64,000 nucleotides of DNA, taken from CAVSMC01 sp963728935 (GTDB lineage: Bacteria; Pseudomonadota; Gammaproteobacteria; Burkholderiales; Casimicrobiaceae). Every line of letters begins with the position of its first letter. Position 1 is the stretch's first letter. The notes under the pieces are model-generated. The model did no database searches. It was given only the letters and a program-made list of their open reading frames with translations, and had not been told where the DNA came from. The stretch lies in contig CAVSMC010000001.1 of NCBI GenBank assembly GCA_963728935.1, positions 3,100,001-3,164,000 of the forward strand. The letters are read 5' to 3'. Both the position numbers and the translations under genes were made by a program. Positions 34,645 to 43,774 of this stretch are shown one piece after another.

Positions 34645-35667
34645 ATGAGCATTCACGACGAACTCGCGGCGACCATCAAGAAGCTGACCGCGCCAGGCAA
34701 AGGCATCCTCGCGGCGGACGAGAGCATGCCCACGATCACCAAGCGCTTCACGGCGGTCGGCATCGAATCGACCGACGAAACGCGGCGCGCCTATCGGAAC
34801 CTGCTGTTCACCGCGCCGGACGCCGACCGCTATCTCGCCGGCGTCATCCTGTTCGAGGAGACGCTCGATCAGAAGGGCGACGACCAGACGCTCTTCGCCG
34901 AGGTGCTCAATCGGCGCGGCATCGTACCCGGGATCAAGGTCGACAAGGGAACCGTCGCGCTGCCGAACGCGAGCGGCGATCTCATCACGCAGGGCCTCGA
35001 CGGATTGGGCGAGCGCTTGAAGACGTACAAGGCAAAGGGCGCCCGGTTCGCCAAATGGCGTGAGGTCTATCCAATCACCGATCGCAATCCGACCCGGCTC
35101 GGCATCGAAGCGAACGCCGAGGTGCTCGCGCGCTACGCGACGATCTGCCAGGATCAGGGGATCGTTCCAATCGTCGAGCCCGAGGTGCTGATCGACGGCG
35201 ACCACACGATCGAGCAATGCTACGAGGCGACCGACGCCGTGCTGCACGCGGTGTTCCACGCCCTGCATCGGCATCGCGCGATCCTCGAAGGGCTCGTGCT
35301 GAAGCCGAACATGGTGCTGCCCGGCAAGGAGCGTCCGCCCAAGGCGAGCCCCGAGACCGTTGCCCGAGCGACGCTCGACGCGCTCAAGCGCAACGTTCCT
35401 GCGGCCGTTCCGACGATCAACTTCCTGTCCGGCGGGCAGGCGCCTGTCGAGGCGACCGCGAACCTCAACGCGATGAACGCGATCGGCGGAGCGCCGTGGA
35501 TCCTGTCGTTCTCGTACGCGCGCGCGTTGCAGGACGACGCGATGCGCACGTGGGCAGGCCGCACGGAAAACGTGCGCAACGCTCAGGAGCTCTTCCGCCG
35601 CCGGCTCAAGATGAACAGCCTCGCGCGCGACGGCAAGTGGAACGACGCGGCAGAGAAAGCTGCCTGA
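34645..35667 (+). CDS. Fructose-bisphosphate aldolase, class I
   Basis: Class I (Schiff-base) aldolase of 340 residues, related to the animal-type enzymes. Typical stretches are GKGILAADESMPTITKRF near residue 19, the active-site lysine segment LEGLVLKPNMVLPGK, and FLSGGQAPVEATANLNAMN. It joins or splits fructose 1,6-bisphosphate in the Calvin cycle and glycolysis. The ATG at 34645 follows GGAGCGG. It lies away from the other Calvin genes, and a strong hairpin follows at 35741-35773. Confidence 0.94.
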   Translation: MSIHDELAATIKKLTAPGKGILAADESMPTITKRFTAVGIESTDETRRAYRNLLFTAPDADRYLAGVILFEETLDQKGDDQTLFAEVLNRRGIVPGIKVDKGTVALPNASGDLITQGLDGLGERLKTYKAKGARFAKWREVYPITDRNPTRLGIEANAEVLARYATICQDQGIVPIVEPEVLIDGDHTIEQCYEATDAVLHAVFHALHRHRAILEGLVLKPNMVLPGKERPPKASPETVARATLDALKRNVPAAVPTINFLSGGQAPVEATANLNAMNAIGGAPWILSFSYARALQDDAMRTWAGRTENVRNAQELFRRRLKMNSLARDGKWNDAAEKAA

Positions 35668-35740
35668 CGCAGCGCCTCGTATCCGTTGTCTTCTTCTCCT
35701 GCGGCGCGATGAGGGCCCCCTGTCCCGCGGCGCTATGAGC

Positions 35741-35773
35741 GCGACCCTCTCCCGCTCCGCGGGAGAGGGTCGC
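35741..35773. terminator. Strong hairpin after the aldolase gene
   Basis: GCGACCCTCTCCCGC and GCGGGAGAGGGTCGC form a perfect 15-base stem with a 3-base loop, 74 bases after the aldolase stop. No T-run follows, so it may act as a processing or stability element as well as a terminator. Confidence 0.65.
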
Positions 35774-36172
35774 GGTGAGGGCTTATCCGCTCAAGCGCCC
35801 GACCGACTTGCCGGTCGTCTCGAAGATCGTCGCGAGATCGCCCTTCGCATGCAGTAGCCGAAGAACAGGGACAGAAAGAATCCAAGGCAACGCGCCGGCG
35901 ACCACGGGCCCGCGTGCGGCGAATGCGCATCGTTTGAAGCGTTGGAGGGCTTCGGCGCGACGCTGGCTCAAAGCGAACGCGCCGGCGACCCTGCGATCCC
36001 GCCGTAGCTGACAAAGCGCGACGAGACGCCCCGAGCGTCGCTCGGGCGGATTATTCACGTTGACGCGCCGCTGCCGCGGGTAGACGATCAACCGGCTTTG
36101 CGCACTGTCATCTACAGCTTGCTTTCCGGCGAGCGCGTGGGCACCATACTTCGACAAATACCGGGAGGGACC
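35774..36172. other. Gene-free stretch before the hydrolase operon
   Basis: About 400 bases with no convincing gene. Short open frames on both strands (up to 124 codons) show low-complexity Arg/Ala-rich translations and no ribosome site. Some runs look like a degenerate intergenic repeat (GCGCCGGCGACC occurs twice, at about 35891-35902 and 35980-35991). GGGAGGGA at 36163-36170 is the ribosome site of the next gene. The promoter of the following operon should lie here, but no clear -35/-10 pair stands out. Confidence 0.5.
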
Positions 36173-37366
36173 ATGGCGCGGTCATCAGCGTCGCATCGCG
36201 CGGCGAGATCCGCCACAGTCAGGAAACCCGTCGCGCGCGCCGCGTGGCCGTCCGGCGTCGATCTTTCCGGTCTGGCCGTTTTCGAGCGACTTTTCGTGCG
36301 CATGCCGGTGCGGCTGCTGCGCGCGCGCAACAACGCGATCGACCAGCTGTTCTACGACGTCGATGCGATTCCGCCGGCGAAGCGGCGCGAGCTCCTGCAA
36401 TGGTCGGACCCCGACGGATCGATCGTCGTCGTGCATCCGGGCAGCGCAGACGCGCGCGAAGTCGCTCACTTCACGCAGTTCGATGCGTTCGTCGCATGGC
36501 GCGAGCGCAATCCGATCGAGATCGTCGCGATCGCCGGCGTCGGAAGCTCGGCGCTCGGCACCGCGGCGCTCGCTGCGAACGTCGCCGATGCGTTGGGCAA
36601 GCCCGTTGCCGGGATCGTCTCCGGATACGGCGTCGCCGACGCGGTGACCGAAGGGTTGGTCGGATGGTTCGTGCTGCGCCCCTACAACCGGCTGCGCCAG
36701 CTCGTCGATGGCTGGCTTGCGCTGTTCGAGCCGATGCTCGCCGCGGTGAGCGCCGACACGCAGCCCAACGGCGACCCGCAACGGCTCGTCACATACGTGC
36801 GCGGCCTTCCCGAGACGGACACGCTCGATGCGCTGCTGTGCGAGCCGCGCACGCGCCTCGATACACTCGTCGGCCACAGCAAGGGCAATCTCGGCATCGC
36901 CGCGGCGCTCGACAATCTGCCATCGGCCCGCTCGCGCGCGCTGTGTCCGAAGCTGTCGGTCGTCACGCTGGGCGCGCTCGTGCAACTGCCGGCGACGCTT
37001 CGCGACGCGCGTCAGTTCATCGGCATGCTCGATGGCTTCGGGCTCATCAATTCGATTCTGCCGCAAGTCTCGACGGTCGTTCCGTGGGCGACACATTCGC
37101 TCAACACGCGATGGCCGTTCCATTTGGCGGCGATGCAGACGCTCGCAGCGAACGACGCGATGTCGCGCGCGGCGTTCGATCGTGCGGCGCACGCAGTATC
37201 CGACGCGATGCAAACGCCGGCGTCGTTTGCGCGCCATTGGATCGACGCGTGCGCGGGCGCGGCGGCGGCGTTCGAGGGCGCGCTCGGCGAAAGCGTGCGA
37301 TCGCTGCGGCAGGGCGCGCAGCACGCGGCGTCGAGGGCACGTGCAAACGTCCATCGAACCACGTGA
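36173..37366 (+). CDS. Alpha/beta-hydrolase-like protein (GHSKG)
   Basis: Soluble protein of 397 residues, first gene of a four-gene operon. A nucleophile elbow is visible at Ser236 (LVGHSKGNLG), preceded by a hydrophobic strand, as in lipases and PGAP1/lecithin acyltransferase-like hydrolases. A second glycine/serine-rich segment (IAGVGSSALGTAALAANVAD, 119-138) could be a nucleotide- or lipid-contact loop. The N-terminus is basic and disordered-looking with no signal peptide. The GGGAGGGA site supports the ATG at 36173. The subtilase gene begins 54 bases later. The substrate is unknown; a lipid or ester is most likely. Confidence 0.68.
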   Translation: MARSSASHRAARSATVRKPVARAAWPSGVDLSGLAVFERLFVRMPVRLLRARNNAIDQLFYDVDAIPPAKRRELLQWSDPDGSIVVVHPGSADAREVAHFTQFDAFVAWRERNPIEIVAIAGVGSSALGTAALAANVADALGKPVAGIVSGYGVADAVTEGLVGWFVLRPYNRLRQLVDGWLALFEPMLAAVSADTQPNGDPQRLVTYVRGLPETDTLDALLCEPRTRLDTLVGHSKGNLGIAAALDNLPSARSRALCPKLSVVTLGALVQLPATLRDARQFIGMLDGFGLINSILPQVSTVVPWATHSLNTRWPFHLAAMQTLAANDAMSRAAFDRAAHAVSDAMQTPASFARHWIDACAGAAAAFEGALGESVRSLRQGAQHAASRARANVHRTT

Positions 37367-37420
37367 CGAAGGGGAAGAGGGCGTTATCCCGAGGTTGTCC
37401 CACCTGAGTGAGGCCTTGAC

Positions 37421-39415
37421 ATGAATTACACATATGAACCTTCGCACGGCCCCATGGGGAGCATCGTCTCCATGGACCCGCGCTTGCAGAAGCTCGTGAG
37501 CTTCCGCGCGCTCGGCTTGCGCAAGCGCGCCACCACATCGACCGCGGTCGACGAAGTTGCGATCGTCGCCAAGGTGACCGACGTCGCCAAGTGGGAAGCG
37601 CTCTCCGAGGTCGAACCTGGAACGGTCGTCGGCACGACCGACGCCGACGGCACGACGATCGTCACCGGACGTATCCCGATCGCTCGCATCGAGCACGTGC
37701 GCACGCAACCGTTCGTGCAGAGCCTGAAGGCGGCGCGGCGGTTGAAACGTACGCTCGCGGCGACCACACAGGAGACGCTCGCGCGACCGTCGCTCCTTCC
37801 GGCGGGAAACAAGGCGAAAGGCGGTAAGGGCGCGATCGTCGGCATCGTCGATTTCGGCTGCGACTTCGCGCATCAGAACTTCCGCGACGCGGGCGGCAAG
37901 ACGCGCGTGCGTGCGATCTGGAACCAAGCGGGCACGCCCGGCGCCGGCGGCAGCCCGTTCAACTACGGGCGGCTGCATCGCAAACCCGAGATCAATCAGG
38001 CGCTCAAGAAGGCCGATCCGTACATCGCGCTCGGCTACGGACCCGATCCGAGCGAGCCCGCGCACGGCACGCACGTGATGGACATCGCGTCGGGCAACGG
38101 TCGGGGCACCGGCGTTCCCGGCATGGCGCCGCAGGCGGAGATCGTCTTCGTCGAAGTGTCGTCGAGCGACATTGCATGGAGCGGCGAGGAGGCGGTCGGG
38201 CAGTCGTTCGGTGACTCGGTGCAGCTTCTCGAGGCGCTGACGTTCATCTTCATCGAGGCGGCCGCGACGCCGTGCGCGATCAATGTGAGCCTCGGCACCA
38301 ACGGCGGGCCGCACGACGGCACGACGCTCGCCGAGCAGGGGATCGACCGGTTGCTGCGCCAGCAGCCCAATCGCGCGGTGTGCATCGCGGCGTCGAATTC
38401 GTACGCCGACGGCATCCACGCCGCCGGCATGGTTCCGCAGAACGGCACGTACGATCTCGGCTGGAACGTCGCGTCGAACGACCAGACCGAAAACGAGCTC
38501 GAGCTCTGGTACCCGGGCGCATCGAGGCTCGCCGTCGAGCTGATGACGCCGACCGGCGCGACGATTGCGATGGTGCAACCGGGCGCGAGCGGGATGGTGA
38601 TGGCGAACGGTCAGCCGGCGATCTTCATCGCCAATCGGCTGAACGATCCGAACAACGGCGACAACACGGTCGGCATCTTCATGACCGATCACGCGCAGGG
38701 CGGTCGCTGGATCGTGCGTCTGCATGGCGATCAGACGCTCGCCACGCCTTTCCATGCATGGGTCGAGCGCGACGACTTCGGCCAATCGAGCTTCGACGCG
38801 CCGACCGACAATGGCTACACGGTTGGCTCGATCTCGTGCGGGCACGAGACGATCGTCGTCGGCTCGTATGACGCGCACAAGACCGAGACGCCGCTCTCCT
38901 GGTTCTCGAGCGCGGGACCGACGCGCGACGGCCGGCAGAAGCCGGAAGTTTCTGCGCCGGGGCACGCGGTGATCGCGGCGGCGTCGCGCAGCGTCAACGG
39001 CACGACGAAGATGTCGGGCACCAGCATGGCCGCGCCGTGCGTCACCGGGCTCTGCGCGCTCGTGCTCGCCGAGGCGAAAGCGCGCAACAGGACGCTCGCG
39101 ATCGCCGACCTGCGAAGCGCCGTCGTCGACACGGCGCGGCGCGATCCGCCCGGTGGCACGGTATGGGACAACCGCTACGGTATGGGACGCGTATCGGCGA
39201 AGGCGGCCGTCGCGCGCGCGGGTACGACCGCGCAACCGGTCGCCGGGGTGCGCAGACCGCAGACACGGCCCGCGGTCATGTACGCCCCCGAAGCGCCGGT
39301 CGCGCTCGCAGGACGTGCAAGCGGCCGCGGAATGAAGCCGACGACAGCGCAGGCCGATGTCCGTCCGGCGGCGAAGCCGAGGCAGCGTGGGAAGCCCGCG
39401 AACCGGCGTGTCTAA
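37421..39415 (+). CDS. Subtilisin-like serine peptidase (S8) with N-terminal prodomain-like region
   Basis: Peptidase of 664 residues. The catalytic triad is visible as Asp144 (VGIVDFGCDFAH), His218 (AHGTHVMDIASG) and Ser535 (SGTSMAAPCVTG). The oxyanion-type asparagine is in AINVSLGTNGG. Between about residues 300 and 500 there is an inserted beta-rich domain. Residues 44-112 (VAIVAKV to RRLKR) form a compact domain that looks like an inhibitor/prodomain. No signal peptide is seen, so it may act inside the cell. The C-terminal 60 residues are basic and proline-rich. The next small gene overlaps its end and encodes a protein resembling this prodomain. Confidence 0.88.
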   Translation: MNYTYEPSHGPMGSIVSMDPRLQKLVSFRALGLRKRATTSTAVDEVAIVAKVTDVAKWEALSEVEPGTVVGTTDADGTTIVTGRIPIARIEHVRTQPFVQSLKAARRLKRTLAATTQETLARPSLLPAGNKAKGGKGAIVGIVDFGCDFAHQNFRDAGGKTRVRAIWNQAGTPGAGGSPFNYGRLHRKPEINQALKKADPYIALGYGPDPSEPAHGTHVMDIASGNGRGTGVPGMAPQAEIVFVEVSSSDIAWSGEEAVGQSFGDSVQLLEALTFIFIEAAATPCAINVSLGTNGGPHDGTTLAEQGIDRLLRQQPNRAVCIAASNSYADGIHAAGMVPQNGTYDLGWNVASNDQTENELELWYPGASRLAVELMTPTGATIAMVQPGASGMVMANGQPAIFIANRLNDPNNGDNTVGIFMTDHAQGGRWIVRLHGDQTLATPFHAWVERDDFGQSSFDAPTDNGYTVGSISCGHETIVVGSYDAHKTETPLSWFSSAGPTRDGRQKPEVSAPGHAVIAAASRSVNGTTKMSGTSMAAPCVTGLCALVLAEAKARNRTLAIADLRSAVVDTARRDPPGGTVWDNRYGMGRVSAKAAVARAGTTAQPVAGVRRPQTRPAVMYAPEAPVALAGRASGRGMKPTTAQADVRPAAKPRQRGKPANRRV

Positions 39416-39641
39416 AATCACCGGCAGCATCTCGGCGACGCCGCTTCCCGGCGCCGCCGAGACCGTCAGCGTCATCGTGAAGGTTGCGAAGCCCGGCTAC
39501 GTACCGCCGGGCTTTCGCGTTCGCGCGCGCGTCGACGAGCAGATGTTCACGGCGGATTGCGACGGCGCCGCGCTCGAGCGCGTCGAATCCGACCCCGACG
39601 TCGTATCCGTCGCGCTTGCGCGCAAGCTGCAATCGTCGTAG
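39408..39641 (+). CDS. Standalone protease-prodomain/I9-like mini-protein
   Basis: Protein of 77 residues starting at GTG 39408, eight bases inside the end of the subtilase gene. Its second half (AALERVESDPDVVSVALARK) has the ending typical of subtilase inhibitor/prodomains (E-x-D-P-D-V-x-x-V). It aligns with residues 88-107 of the upstream protease (ARIEHVRTQPFVQSLKAARR), sharing A, E, V, P, V, S, A and R in register. This suggests an in-trans inhibitor or folding helper for the protease. An ATG at 39357 in the same frame is possible but lies deeper in the protease gene. No signal peptide is present. Confidence 0.66.
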   Translation: MSKITGSISATPLPGAAETVSVIVKVAKPGYVPPGFRVRARVDEQMFTADCDGAALERVESDPDVVSVALARKLQSS

Positions 39642-39662
39642 CGCATTCGACTGCAAAGGCGA

Positions 39663-42332
39663 ATGGATACCGAAATCGGCGACGCCGCCTGCTACACCGA
39701 CGAAGCCGCCCGCGTCGGCCGCCGGCGCACCGCCCTTGGTCTCGATGCGGACCAAGCCCGCCGTGCGCTCGCGCTGTCCGGCGGCGGAATCCGCAGCGCG
39801 ACGTTTGCGTTGGGCGTGCTGCAGGCGCTTGCACGCAAGCCGCTCACGGCTAACCAGGCGCCGCAAGATGCGCGTACGCTGCTGTGGAGCTTCGATTACT
39901 TGTCGACCGTGAGTGGCGGCGGCTACATCGGCTCGTTTTTCGCAAGCCTTTTCGTTCCCGGCCGGCTCGACTTCACCGCGCCTGCGCCGGTGCCGGCCGC
40001 TCCGCTTGCCGGCGCCGCTCCTGCGGCGGCACCGACCGCAGCCGCACCGACGGGCGTGCCGCAGGCGAGCATCGACGCGGCACGCCGCGCCTACGACGTC
40101 ATGGCGTACGAGCCGCCGGGTCGCATCCGCGCGACGGAGAATTACGCGACCGGCAATCCCGGGCGCGGACCGCTCGCGTGGTTGCGGGAGAACGGACGCT
40201 ACCTCACGCCGACCGGCGCCGGCGACCTGCTCTATGGAATGGTGCTCGCGATCCGCAACTGGCTCGCGGTCCATTACGTGATCGGCACATTGTTCGTGTT
40301 CGGACTGTCGGCGATCGCGCTCGCGCGCGGCGCGCTGATGTTCGTCGATTCGGTCGGCGATTACGAGCAGGCGCTGCTGCCCGCGTCTCCCGAGGGCGGC
40401 TATTGGTGGTGGAGCCTGCTGTGGTGGCTGCCGATCGCAATGGCCGCGGCATGGGTCGTGCCGGTCGGCGTCGCATTCTGGCTCACTCATCCGCGGTCCT
40501 CCGGCTCGGTCAGGGACCCGCCGCGGCCGCTCACCGTTGCATCGACGGCAGCGGTTGTCCTCGGATTGATTCTTGCCGGGGTCGCCGTCTGGGCGGCCTG
40601 GCCCGACGGCATCGACGGCATTCTCGAGCGCGTGACCGATCCTTACGGCAACGTCCATTGGACCAACCCGCCCGCGCTGTCGGCCGCGATCGCATCGGTG
40701 ATGGCGTTGTTCGGCTTCGTGTTCTTCGTCGGCTCGCAGCGGCAGGCGGCGAGCATTTCCGATCATCGCGTCATCCTCACCCGCGAGCTCGCCCGGGCGT
40801 TCAAGTGGACGATCGCGCTCGCGCTCGTCGCATTGGTCGACTCGCTTGGCCAGAGCGCGTATTTGTGGCTGATCGAGGGCGGCGTGAAGCAGCTCGCGCC
40901 GATGTCCGTTCTCGTCGCGGCGATGTGGTTGATACGAAAGGCCGCTTTCGTGCTCGACGAGCGGGCGAAGCCGGGATGGCTCGCGAAAGTGCCGCTCGGG
41001 ATCGGCGCGACCGCACTCGGCGCGTTGCTGCTGGTTCTCGTGGCGGTGATCTGGGAGTTGCTCGTTCACTGGCTGCAGTGGCGCGGCAAGCTGCCCGACC
41101 CGGTGGCGCTCGTCGATCCGCAGCGGCTCGTGATCCTGCTCGCGCTGACGCTGATGGCGTTCGTGCTCGCATGGACGGCCGGCCGCTTCCCGGGATTCGT
41201 CAACCTGTCGACGCTGCAGTCGCTGTACGGCGCGCGGTTGACGCGCGCGTATCTCGGCGCGTCCAACGGCCGCCGGTTCGCCGCCGGAACGCAGGGCAAC
41301 GACATCCGAAGCGTCGCCGAGCCCGATGCGCGGGACCAGTTGACCCACGCTCAGTACTACGCGCCCGACGTGCTCGCGCCGTTGCACATCGTCAACGTGA
41401 CGGTGAACCAGACGAGCGACCCGGCCGAGCAACTGACGCAGCGCGACCGCAAGGGGCGGCCGCTCGCGATCCTTCCGTCCGGATTCACGATCGACGGCAC
41501 GTTCGCGCCATTCCGCGCCGTGGCCACACGCAGCGAGCTCGACACCGAGCTCACGATGGGCGAATGGATCGGGACGTCCGGAGCCGCGTTCACCACCGGC
41601 CTGGGTCGCGCGACGAACCTCGGCATCTCGCTCGTGCTCGGTCTCGCGAACGTGCGCCTCGGCGTGTGGTGGCGCTCGGGCTGCGGCGTCGATCTCGCGC
41701 GCGGGCTCGACCGCTTGTTCGAGAAGGTCTTCCGCAGCCAGTCGTTCCTCGCGCAGGAGCTGATCGCCCAGTTCCACGGGCTGCGGCGGACATGGCAATA
41801 CCTGTCCGACGGCGGTCACTTCGAGAACACGGGCATCTACGAGCTGTTGCGGCCGGAGCGCGACGTCCGCTCGATCGTCGCCTGCGACGACGGCTGCGAC
41901 CAGTCCTACGGATTCGGCGATCTCGCGAACCTCATTCGTCTCGCGCGGATCGACTACGGCATCGAGATCGAAGTCGACGCGGCCGCTGCAGCCGATCCCG
42001 TGCTGGGCGAGGTGTTCGGCACGATGGCGGAGTTCGCGAAGCGCAAGCGCAACGATACGAAGTGTGCGCTGCTGTTGAACGTTTACGACACCAGACCGGT
42101 GCGCGCCGCACAACCACGGTGCCGGATCATCGTGATCAAGCCGCGGATGGTGAAAGGCCTTGCAATCGACGTCGCGAACTATGCCGCGTCGCACGAGCTC
42201 TTTCCGCAGGAGCCGACGTCCGATCAGTTCTTCGATGAAGCGCAGTGGGAAGCGTATCGCAAGCTCGGCATGGAGCTTGCAACGCGCGTTATCGATTGCT
42301 GCAGGCGCAGCGCGGCCACGCCGCTGCTCTGA
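39663..42332 (+). CDS. Membrane patatin-like phospholipase
   Basis: Protein of 889 residues. The patatin oxyanion loop GGGIRSATFALG is at 40-51 and the nucleophile is Ser84 (YLSTVSGGGYIG). The catalytic Asp lies in YLSDGGHFENTGIYEL near residue 716. Between them is a long insert with about seven transmembrane helices (roughly residues 200-520, for example VIGTLFVFGLSAIALARGAL and LGALLLVLVAVIWELLVHWL). It should cleave membrane lipids from the inner membrane. It begins 21 bases after the mini-protein gene. Whether it is held inactive and released by the neighbouring protease is an open question. Confidence 0.86.
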   Translation: MDTEIGDAACYTDEAARVGRRRTALGLDADQARRALALSGGGIRSATFALGVLQALARKPLTANQAPQDARTLLWSFDYLSTVSGGGYIGSFFASLFVPGRLDFTAPAPVPAAPLAGAAPAAAPTAAAPTGVPQASIDAARRAYDVMAYEPPGRIRATENYATGNPGRGPLAWLRENGRYLTPTGAGDLLYGMVLAIRNWLAVHYVIGTLFVFGLSAIALARGALMFVDSVGDYEQALLPASPEGGYWWWSLLWWLPIAMAAAWVVPVGVAFWLTHPRSSGSVRDPPRPLTVASTAAVVLGLILAGVAVWAAWPDGIDGILERVTDPYGNVHWTNPPALSAAIASVMALFGFVFFVGSQRQAASISDHRVILTRELARAFKWTIALALVALVDSLGQSAYLWLIEGGVKQLAPMSVLVAAMWLIRKAAFVLDERAKPGWLAKVPLGIGATALGALLLVLVAVIWELLVHWLQWRGKLPDPVALVDPQRLVILLALTLMAFVLAWTAGRFPGFVNLSTLQSLYGARLTRAYLGASNGRRFAAGTQGNDIRSVAEPDARDQLTHAQYYAPDVLAPLHIVNVTVNQTSDPAEQLTQRDRKGRPLAILPSGFTIDGTFAPFRAVATRSELDTELTMGEWIGTSGAAFTTGLGRATNLGISLVLGLANVRLGVWWRSGCGVDLARGLDRLFEKVFRSQSFLAQELIAQFHGLRRTWQYLSDGGHFENTGIYELLRPERDVRSIVACDDGCDQSYGFGDLANLIRLARIDYGIEIEVDAAAAADPVLGEVFGTMAEFAKRKRNDTKCALLLNVYDTRPVRAAQPRCRIIVIKPRMVKGLAIDVANYAASHELFPQEPTSDQFFDEAQWEAYRKLGMELATRVIDCCRRSAATPLL

Positions 42333-42456
42333 ACACAGTTGCCGGCAGTGAGCATTCCGTTTCGTTTGTAGTCATCGGGATGCCATCATCCGCGCGTAAC
42401 TTGGTGAACCGATCGGTGATTTGCCGCTCATAGTGACTCGTAGCAGGAGGTGCCGA

Positions 42457-42678
42457 ATGCATTCACCGGACGATTGCCATCAAGCGGCCGCCCACCATTA
42501 CGAGCTCGCGGCTCGACATCACCGCGCCGCCGCCGAGCATGCGGCGGAGGGCGATCTCACGCTCGCCGAGGAGTTGATGCGGCTTGCCAACGGCCACGCG
42601 GCGCGCGCGGGCAGGTTCGCGCTCCGTGCCGCCGTGCAAATACCGCGCGGCGCGAACGACGAAATCGACGACGATTAG
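42457..42678 (+). CDS. Small His/Ala-rich helical protein
   Basis: Protein of 73 residues with a perfect AGGAGG site six bases before the ATG at 42457. The sequence is amphipathic helix with repeated His (AAAHHYELAARHHRAAAEH) and an acidic tail. Similar short His-rich helical proteins are common and uncharacterised; metal binding is possible. It is 124 bases past the patatin gene and probably has its own promoter. Confidence 0.68.
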   Translation: MHSPDDCHQAAAHHYELAARHHRAAAEHAAEGDLTLAEELMRLANGHAARAGRFALRAAVQIPRGANDEIDDD

Positions 42679-43201
42679 CTCAGCTAGACGGCTAAGGCGC
42701 GCGTCGCACGCGGATCTCGTGCCACGTGCGATCGCGGGCGAGTGAACGCGAGTTTTGGCGAGCTCCGGCATGTGCGTAGCGTCGCGATGTTGCTTGCCAG
42801 CCGTCGAGCGCGCTCGTTCTTCGGCGTCACCTGTGTTGTTTGCGAGGTGGTTAGCAAAAGTGCTAACTCCCACCTCGGACATGACCCATCGTCCGCACGG
42901 ACGAGCTTGAGCCAAAATGACGCGCTTTGCGAGTGCGTTTTTGGCCCTTGCGCCGGTGCACTCGCCATCGTTTCGTGGCGATGCGAACGAGCTCGAGCTG
43001 TCTGGGGAGCGCCGTCGAAGCCGCGCGCTGAAGGCGTTCCTAGCACCGTGGTTCACGTCAAAGCGAGCGGGGCAGGGTCGGCAGCCCAAGTTCGCAATTT
43101 TGCGAACAGGTCCTTAGTTAGGCTATGCGATTCCTGTAGCCGATTCCAAATCAGGTTCAGAGCGACGTCAATGCCATGTACGTCTGTTTTCGACCCCCCG
43201 A
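42679..43201. other. Gene-free stretch with strong hairpins
   Basis: About 520 bases without a credible gene. Open frames on both strands lack ribosome sites and have odd composition. Two hairpins stand out: GAGGTGGTTAGCA (42844-42856) against TGCTAAC-TCC-CACCTC (42861-42876), and CGTCCG-CA-CGGACG at 42890-42903. T-rich CGTTTTTGG follows at about 42940. This could hold a structured RNA or a degenerate mobile repeat. Confidence 0.45.
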
Positions 43202-43558
43202 TTACTTGCCTTCCGTCTCCGGCAACGGATTGAGTTGCATGACCTCGATGGACGCCCGCGGGATTCCGAAGTGTGGGTGGCCCTCGAAGGCTCTTGCGGC
43301 CGCATCGTGCGATTCGGCTTCAAGGATGGCATAGAGCATGATGTCGTTTCTCGTGTCCGCGACGCCTTCTGCCGTTACACGCTTGGTCTTGCCCACACCG
43401 GCGCCCTTGTCGGCGAATAGCTTGGCGTGATCCGCCATCCAGTTCCTCCAATCCCGCATCATCTTCTCCTCCGCCTCCTTACGCTTTTCGGCGGGGGTCT
43501 TCATCCATTCGTCTATCACCGCGGCGGGCGCAGTGTACAAGACAAGGAATCTGCTCAT
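43202..43558 (-). CDS. YCII-related small protein
   Basis: Soluble protein of 118 residues starting MSRFLVLYTAPA, with the ferredoxin-like beta-alpha-beta pattern of YCII/DGPF domains and the usual ending (FGIPRASIEVMQLNPLP). The central part is helical and lysine-rich. The function of such proteins is unclear; some act in small-molecule chemistry or as anti-sigma partners. The AGGAG-like ribosome site lies just before the ATG at 43558 (minus strand). A 216-base gap with nothing recognisable separates it from the amine oxidase genes. Confidence 0.72.
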   Translation of the reverse strand: MSRFLVLYTAPAAVIDEWMKTPAEKRKEAEEKMMRDWRNWMADHAKLFADKGAGVGKTKRVTAEGVADTRNDIMLYAILEAESHDAAARAFEGHPHFGIPRASIEVMQLNPLPETEGK

Positions 43559-43774
43559 ATCCGGGCTCCTTTCCCGAGGGGCGATAGCCCGCGCTCACGT
43601 TTGGCCCGGGCCTACGAGGCATTGGGCATGATCGTCAAGGCCGGAGTTCCTCGGGATCAAGAATTAGTCGTAGCAAAGTCCGCTGCGGCGCCGGTGAGGA
43701 GCATATCCGGGTCGGAAACAGGAAGCTGTCCGACTTACTTTAAACTTAGCCAAGGTGGGCACGCGCGACCGCAC

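Noticed and set aside
35775..36157. Short overlapping frames on both strands before the hydrolase operon
   Set aside because: No start signal, biased composition and internal repeats; treated as intergenic sequence.
36185..39475. Minus-strand open frame of about 1,100 codons opposite the hydrolase and subtilase
   Set aside because: The opposite strand carries complete catalytic motifs; this frame is low-complexity Arg-rich and spans two genes.
39276..42194. Minus-strand open frame of about 970 codons opposite the patatin gene
   Set aside because: Composition is typical of antisense shadows, and it contradicts the patatin and transmembrane features of the plus strand.
42742..43233. 163-codon plus-strand frame in the hairpin region
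   Set aside because: Unusual Cys/Ser-rich composition, crosses the end of the convergent YCII-type gene and spans strong hairpins; no ribosome site.
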